Origin: Tetracentron sinense | Taxonomy: Eukaryota > Streptophyta > Magnoliopsida > Trochodendrales > Trochodendraceae | NCBI GenBank assembly: GCA_015143295.1 | Contig: CM026564.1 | Coordinates: 13,256,416-13,320,415 of the forward strand | Length of the DNA stretch: 64,000 nt | Direction: 5' to 3' | Shown here: in pieces, positions 59,411 through 64,000 of the stretch | Layout: every line of letters begins with the position of its first letter | How positions within the stretch are numbered: position 1 is the first letter of the stretch | Position numbers and translations under genes: made by a program | The notes under the pieces: generated by a model | Seen by the model: only the letters and a program-made list of their open reading frames with translations | Database searches by the model: none | Told to the model about the DNA's origin: nothing

Positions 59411-60840
59411 CCGTTGATATATGTAATATCGAGGGTATAGTTGTAAAATGGTATATATGTAATGTTCTCTCAATATAAGATGCTAGTAGGGCTTTCTTTC
59501 TCTTACTAAGCAATTTTCCCTAATCTCTCTTCATCCTCTCTTCTCTCTTTTTTCTTTTCTAAACCGTAAATCCTCCAAACCCTATCTCCAACTTGGTATC
59601 AGAGCTTCATCAAAAGAAGGAAAAGGTCATTTAAAGCCACAAGAACAACCAAAGAACGGAGAACAGCTGAGACGTTTTTAGCCATACGGTCTGTCTCTAG
59701 CCGTATGGCCTAGGCCTTATTTCATTATTTTTGGGTTCTTCAAAGTTATATTTTCAGATATCTTGATTTTAGAGGATTTTTGAATCCTATATCGTGTGAT
59801 TTGATTCAATATTGAGGAAGTTACAATGATTTGAAGGAGAAATACAGAAAAAATAACTTATTTAGTTCAAATTTTTTTGCTCGAATGAGACCTTTTTAAT
59901 GTTGTTTGTTGATCATTGATGAACCATTTTTTTTACAAGGGTTCTTTTACAACCGAGTTTCTTTAATTTGGATGAGATTTGAAGGAGTTATGAGGTTTTT
60001 TCAATCCTTTGCTCTACCGTTTTTCATTGTGAGGGTGCTTTTATGGACTGTTTTGCTTATAACAACACCTTAGATCAATGTTTTGGTTATCTTACTACCT
60101 ATGGACATGTTCTTAATGAGATTAATTGATCGGAAGTGTGACTTCATTTTTCACCTTAAGTTACTCCTATAAATGCTAAAGTTCTTACTCCACCGGCTCT
60201 TTCCGACTCCGTTGTCCACTCTACTTCCAATATTAAATTCAATCGTGATAATTTTCTTGCATGACAATACTTTATTGAGCTTTATATTGGGGGTTGTTCT
60301 AAAATGGGTTATCTTGATGGTAAAATCCCTAAGCTGGAGATAGTTATTTCCAAGATTGCTACATGGAATGCCGAGAATTACATTATTTTGGACTGATTGT
60401 TTAATTTTATGGAGTCTCAGATTGCTGTGAAATTACATTTTCTGTAAGGATTGTCATGAGCTTTGTGGTTCTCTTATTCAAACTTATGCCTTAGTGGAGA
60501 ATAATGCTCGGATTTATCAACTTACTCGTGAGATTGCTCACTTTCAGCAAGAGTATTTGCCTATTTCTAATTATTTTGGGGCTCTTCAGCATTGTTAGGA
60601 AGAATTGAGCCATTATAAGTCTCTTTTTGAATTGTCCGATGCTTCTGCAAAGGTTATGATAACGCAAATTGAGTGTCATTGCATTTATGATTTCTTGGGT
60701 GACCTTTGTGCCGAATTTGAGGAGTTGAGCACTCAGCTCCTTGCCATGTCTCTTCTACCCTCTCTTCGATTTGTCTACACGGTGTTCAGTGAGGAACGCC
60801 GACGGGTTGTTATGTCTTTGAACTCCCCTTTTATGCTCAT
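59411..60840 (+). mobile_element. Copia element 5' part: short LTR, primer site and gag remains (fossil)
   Basis: An LTR-like segment of about 180 bp (about 59411-59592, TTGATATATGTAATATCG to CCCTATCTCCAAC) is followed by the primer site TTGGTATCAGAGC (59593-59605). Gag remains follow at 60050-60830 (FNRDNFLA, LDGKIPK, QLTREIAHFQQEYLPISNYF, CIYDFLGDLCAEFEELSTQL, FSEERRRVVM), UBN2-type. It is broken at several places and the rest of the element is absent from the window. The very short LTR points to an Ale-like lineage. Confidence 0.7.
59683..59710 (+). promoter_or_regulatory. CG-containing inverted repeat in the copia leader
   Basis: GCCATACGG and CCGTATGGC, separated by about 10 bases, can form a 9-bp stem in the leader between primer site and gag. 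Confidence 0.5.
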
Positions 60841-61718
60841 CATCTAAAACGGCGAAACCGCAACGCGTTTTGTGTCCAAAATCAAGAAATTTGTGAGTTT
60901 TGCAGTTTTCTTCCGGACTTACTTTTTACTTTCAAAACTCCATATTTTTTCTTGAAATTTGCACAGCAGGTGCTAGACTGTCCCTAGTACGGTCACCTGT
61001 AATTTTGGTACCATAGCGCGTCGTCTCGCTAAGTTACGGTGTCCCGTTCGTGAAAAAATTGAAAACCGCGGGTTTTGGGTCAAATGGTTAAAGAGTCAAA
61101 CAAGGGTGACATCATTGCGATGACACCATTACATCACCTAGTGGGACACCTCTTCCCCTTCCTCCTCTATAAAAGAAGACCCACCCCCCATCTGTTCTCA
61201 CGTCCAGAGAGCACCGAACCCCTGCGTGGGGATTTCTAGAGAGAGAAAGTGAGGAGAGAGAAAGGAAGAGAGAGAAAGAGGAGAGGAGAGTAAGAGAGAA
61301 GAAAGAGGACGTCCACCTTGGGGTTTTTCGGTGTTCCCGACACATTGGCAACATCCGTTTTCCTCCTCGGTACCTCGATTGGCGTGTAAAGAGAGAAATA
61401 GAGAAAGTGGAAGTTAGAGAGAGTGAAGGTTCATCCTAAGGTTCTTCGACGTTCCAGACGCAACCGCACCGTCCTTTTCGTTCTCCAGAGCCTAGGTTTG
61501 CATGTAGAGAGGTAAAATCCCTTTCCCTCTTCTCTATTTTCCCTTATTTATGCTATATGTTATGTGAAATGACGTGTTTACTTTATGGCATGAATGGAAA
61601 AGGGTCGGAGACCTCGTGGTTGGTGTATGGAATGTAGGGGAAGGGATTAAATTCGAGAAGAGGGATGTAACCTCGGTTTCAGGTTGTTAAAGCCCAGAAT
61701 TTCAGCTCGGGTTGATTG

Positions 61719-61753
61719 GGTGATCGATCGCCCAACACTGGCAATCTATCGCC
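61719..61753 (+). promoter_or_regulatory. Two palindromes of arm type GGCGA
   Basis: GGTGATCGATCGCC (61719-61732) and GGCAATCTATCGCC (61740-61753), close relatives of the perfect copy at 27630. They are not placed just upstream of a visible TATA box. Confidence 0.5.
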
Positions 61754-61899
61754 AGTGCACAGAAATTGGGGTTTTGTTTCCTTAATGATGCTCGGACCCT
61801 CCAGGAAGCCAGTATTGGATTACTTGTGTGTTTCGGCGCCACCCTTAGGTGTCAGAAAGACGATTTTGAATGTTGTTAAGGGCGAAGGATGGATCCATC

Positions 61900-62170
61900 G
61901 GCCCGGATAGGTTCCCTATCAGAACAATATTGTATGATGTGATGTGTTTGGACGATCTTTAAGGCGATGGAAGGATCCATCGACCCGGATATGTTTCACC
62001 CTGGAACAACCCTTGTATGATGCGATGTTATTAAATTAGTTAATGGCGATGGACGGATCCATCGGCCTAGATATGTTCCTTATTGGAACGACTTTGTATA
62101 CTGTGATGTTATTGGACACTAGTAAGGCGATGAAAGAGTTCATCGGCCGGGAAATGTTCCATATCGGGAC
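61900..62170 (+). repeat. About 75-bp tandem repeat
   Basis: Four copies of a unit with GGCGATGGAAGGATCCATCG (or variants), CCGGATATGTTTC and TATGATGCGATGTTATT. GATGGATCCATC-like sequence is itself palindromic. Confidence 0.7.
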
Positions 62171-62429
62171 GGTACACCTTCGAAGCAGGTCCACGGGCAC
62201 GAGGCCCAACGAGTCCAATTATTCAAGCAAGACTTGGAATAATTGAGGGATTTCTTACGGTTAGAAAACCTAACCTGTATTAAACGCTATCTGTGGTCCC
62301 TCTTTGACTAGGTCTAGAGAAGCGGGTCTGTTAAGAGCCGGGGTTCCTCCGTGACTGATAATCGGGAGAGTTAGGATGACATTGGGCCTATAGGCCCAGG
62401 GTTGATTGGGGTCTATGGACCCAGTAATG

Positions 62430-62800
62430 TATTGAGTTTACGAACTCAATAATGTTACCTTGAGGGAGCATTAACCTGTGTCGGCAGGTATGCACCCAAT
62501 AGAGGCTGTGATGACCTATGATGGTTGCTTTGAGGGATGATGTTATGTAGGGGCAGGTACATCCCAACAGAGGTTGGATTAAGCGTTGTATTGTCAGAGG
62601 TGTTGTGCCTGATAGGATTACGAACTCAATAATGTTACCTTGAGGGAGCATTGACCTATGTCGGCAGGTATGCACCCAACAGAGGCTGTGATGACCTATG
62701 ATGGTTGCTTTGAGGGATGATGTTATGCAGGGGCAGGTACATCCCAACAGAGGTTGGATTAAGCGTTGTATTGTCAAAGGTGTTGTGCCTGATAGGATTT
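62430..62800 (+). repeat. About 180-bp direct duplication
   Basis: The block from TACGAACTCAATAATGTTAC through GGTTGGATTAAGCGTTGTATTG occurs at about 62436-62600 and 62619-62780 with only a few changes. It is a recent duplication inside older tandem repeats. Confidence 0.8.
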
Positions 62801-63205
62801 GATGTCAGAGGCGTTGTGCCTGACAGGATTTGATGTCAGAGGTGTTTTACTTGGCGTGGGTACTGTCAGAAGTGTTTTGCCTAACGGGGTTATATTGTCA
62901 GGTGTGTTCCTGTTAGTCAGGTGTTTCTTGATAGTCAGAGGTGCATCCCTGACATGTCAGATGTGGTATCCTGACATGTTGGATGAGTTTCCTGGCTATC
63001 AGATGTGTATCCTGGCTATCAGATGTGTATCCTGGTTATCAAATGTGTTGCCTGATAAGGGTGTTATGTCAGAGGTGTTATGCCTGTCAAAGTGATATGT
63101 TAGATGTTTTCTGGTATACAGGTGTTTCCTGGTAGTCAGAGGTGCGTCTTTGGCATGTCAGATGTGTTATCCTAGCATGTTGGATGGGTTTCCTGGTTAT
63201 CCTGG
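62780..63205 (+). repeat. TGTCAGAGGTGTTxTGCCTGA minisatellite
   Basis: About fifteen short diverged units such as GTCAGAGGTGTTGTGCCTGA and TATCAGATGTGTATCCTGGC. Each holds a TCAG...CTGA inverted pair. Confidence 0.65.
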
Positions 63206-64000
63206 TGTAGAACCCCAGATCTCAATCGTATAGCTGGTGAATAGTGCCGGTGAAAGGTGGTTAAAGGCTTAAAGCATTATGTGTTGCATGGTTTGGTTTT
63301 AAGGAAAAAGGGGGTTTTGCCCAAGTTTCGTGTGGTGTGGGTAACAAGAAGAGTATAATACTCTAGGTTTAATGGTTGGGTTTTTAGGGGTTAGAAACTA
63401 AGAGTAGAAATACTCTTAAGTGTTAGAAATGGGAAAAACAGGCAAAAACTGGTCGACCGATTTCGTTACGGGTTGACCGAACAGCTACCGGTCGACTGAA
63501 TGCCTATCGGTCAACCGATAGTCCCTACCGGTCGACCTGTTCCCCAAAATTTTGTATGGGGAATTTTTCAAGAGAGGGAGTTTTTGACCCGTCGACCGGT
63601 AGGATTTTGTTACCGGTCAACTGAACAGCTACTGGTCGACCGAGTGTCCTCACCAGTCGACCGAATGCCTATCGGTTGACCGATAGTCTCTACCGGTTTA
63701 CCAGTTCCCCAAAATTTTGTATGGGGAATTTTTCCAGAGAGGGAATTTTTGACCGATTGACCGGTGCTCCCTACCGGTCAACCGCTCCGTCGCATTTTGC
63801 CTTATTTGGTGGGTATACTGGTCTTTGACCACCCATTATTGGCCTATATAAGCCCAAATTTCGTGGGGAGGGTTTCACAAACCCTCTAAGACAAGAATTT
63901 GGGGATTTTGGAAGTAGAAGGAAGGGGAGAGCTAGGGTTTTGGTTCCAAGACCAAGGGTGGTGCTTGGATTGCCTGTCAAAGTGGGATTTTACTTGTCCA
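63206..64000 (+). mobile_element. Start of a Ty3/gypsy-type LTR, cut by the window end (fossil)
   Basis: TGTAGAACCCCAGATC at 63206 resembles the start of the LTR at 5167 (TGTAGTGCCCCGAAAC). In + order: U3, palindrome array (63448-63786), TATA box (CTATATAAG, 63844-63852), leader with TCTAAGACAAGAATTTGGGG. It runs past 64000. Confidence 0.55.
63448..63786 (+). promoter_or_regulatory. Large palindrome array upstream of TATA, arm type ACCGG
   Basis: At least a dozen copies around the consensus ACCGGTCGACCGGT, for example at 63448-63461, 63487-63500, 63506-63519, 63527-63540, 63587-63600, 63631-63644, 63671-63684, 63752-63765 and 63773-63786. The spacer GTATGGGGAATTTTTCCAGA is present at about 63717-63738, and a close variant at about 63554-63575. 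The TATA box is about 60 bp beyond the last copy. Confidence 0.8.

Larger units (their letters stand above)
60834..63205 (+). mobile_element. Ty3/gypsy-type LTR sequence (fossil)
   Basis: It interrupts copia gag sequence at about 60834-60850. A promoter-like part includes a TATA box (CTCTATAAAAG, 61164-61174), a GA-rich leader (61210-61310) and long tandem repeats (61900-63200), the same order as in the LTR at 5167. Palindromes of arm type GGCGA lie at 61719-61753, here downstream of the TATA box. A second LTR may start within it at 61684 (TGTTAAAGCCCAG). It is not complete in the window, and its lineage is inferred from layout only. Confidence 0.45.

Noticed and set aside
63448-63786. GTCGAC-rich stretch as a CRISPR or satellite array
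   Set aside because: Copies are palindromic, irregularly spaced and placed just upstream of a TATA box in an LTR start; no unit of constant length.

Overview
This window is nuclear DNA from a flowering plant with a large, transposon-rich genome. The evidence is nested LTR retrotransposons of the Ty1/copia (Sirevirus-like) and Ty3/gypsy types, hAT and Mutator-like DNA transposons and MITEs, a tRNA-derived SINE, a LINE piece, methionine-tRNA primer sites (TGGTATCAGAGC) and GT-AG introns. The species cannot be told from the sequence. The only host gene recognised with confidence is the 5' part of a phosphatidylinositol synthase (CDP-alcohol phosphotransferase) gene on the + strand at 57.6-58.2 kb. 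Its later exons are not in the window.

Layout. 1-5.2 kb: LTR-like sequence, a Mutator-type MITE and a CT-rich reading frame of unknown nature. 5.17-9.29 kb: a Ty3/gypsy-type LTR, + strand, with a short gag-only LTR element inside it. 9.3-15.1 kb: AT-rich spacer with a LINE fragment, two MITEs, a SINE and short duplications. 15.1-21.2 kb: end of a hAT transposase relic, then a minus-strand gypsy LTR holding a short Sirevirus-like copy (A), then gypsy integrase remains. 21.2-31.6 kb: a second Sirevirus-like element (B) carrying two later LTR insertions. 31.6-34.5 kb: a copia gag relic in the opposite orientation and an unassigned stretch. 34.50-45.26 kb: a complete-length young Sirevirus-like element (C) with both LTRs and a 5-bp target duplication. 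45.3-47.7 kb: a decayed coding relic and small repeats. 47.72-54.53 kb: a hAT transposon with 8-bp target duplication, itself holding a second hAT-type MITE. 54.5-64 kb: the lipid gene, with a gypsy-type LTR upstream and copia and gypsy sequence downstream, probably in an intron.

The most striking signal is not a gene. Arrays of 14-16 bp palindromes with a central TCGA (or TCGC) lie beside TATA boxes in LTRs of both copia and gypsy type. Each family has its own arms: ACCGA, ACTCG, AATTCG, CCGG or GGCGA. In all three Sirevirus-like elements the same palindrome is found a second time inside the element, next to a second TATA box in front of the extra reading frame that follows pol, and its arms match those of that element's own LTR. 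A spacer block around GTATGGGGAATTTTTCCAGA recurs between palindromes in four otherwise unlike LTRs. Palindrome-rich promoter regions are known for Sirevirus LTRs. The sharing with gypsy-type LTRs, the arm matching and the internal promoter copy are what look new.

A second unexpected signal is a short acidic peptide-like segment ending in a DRWPY-like motif and a stop, kept in the LTRs of three gypsy-type copies.

All retroelement entries are treated as fossils. Boundaries and divergences were read by eye.
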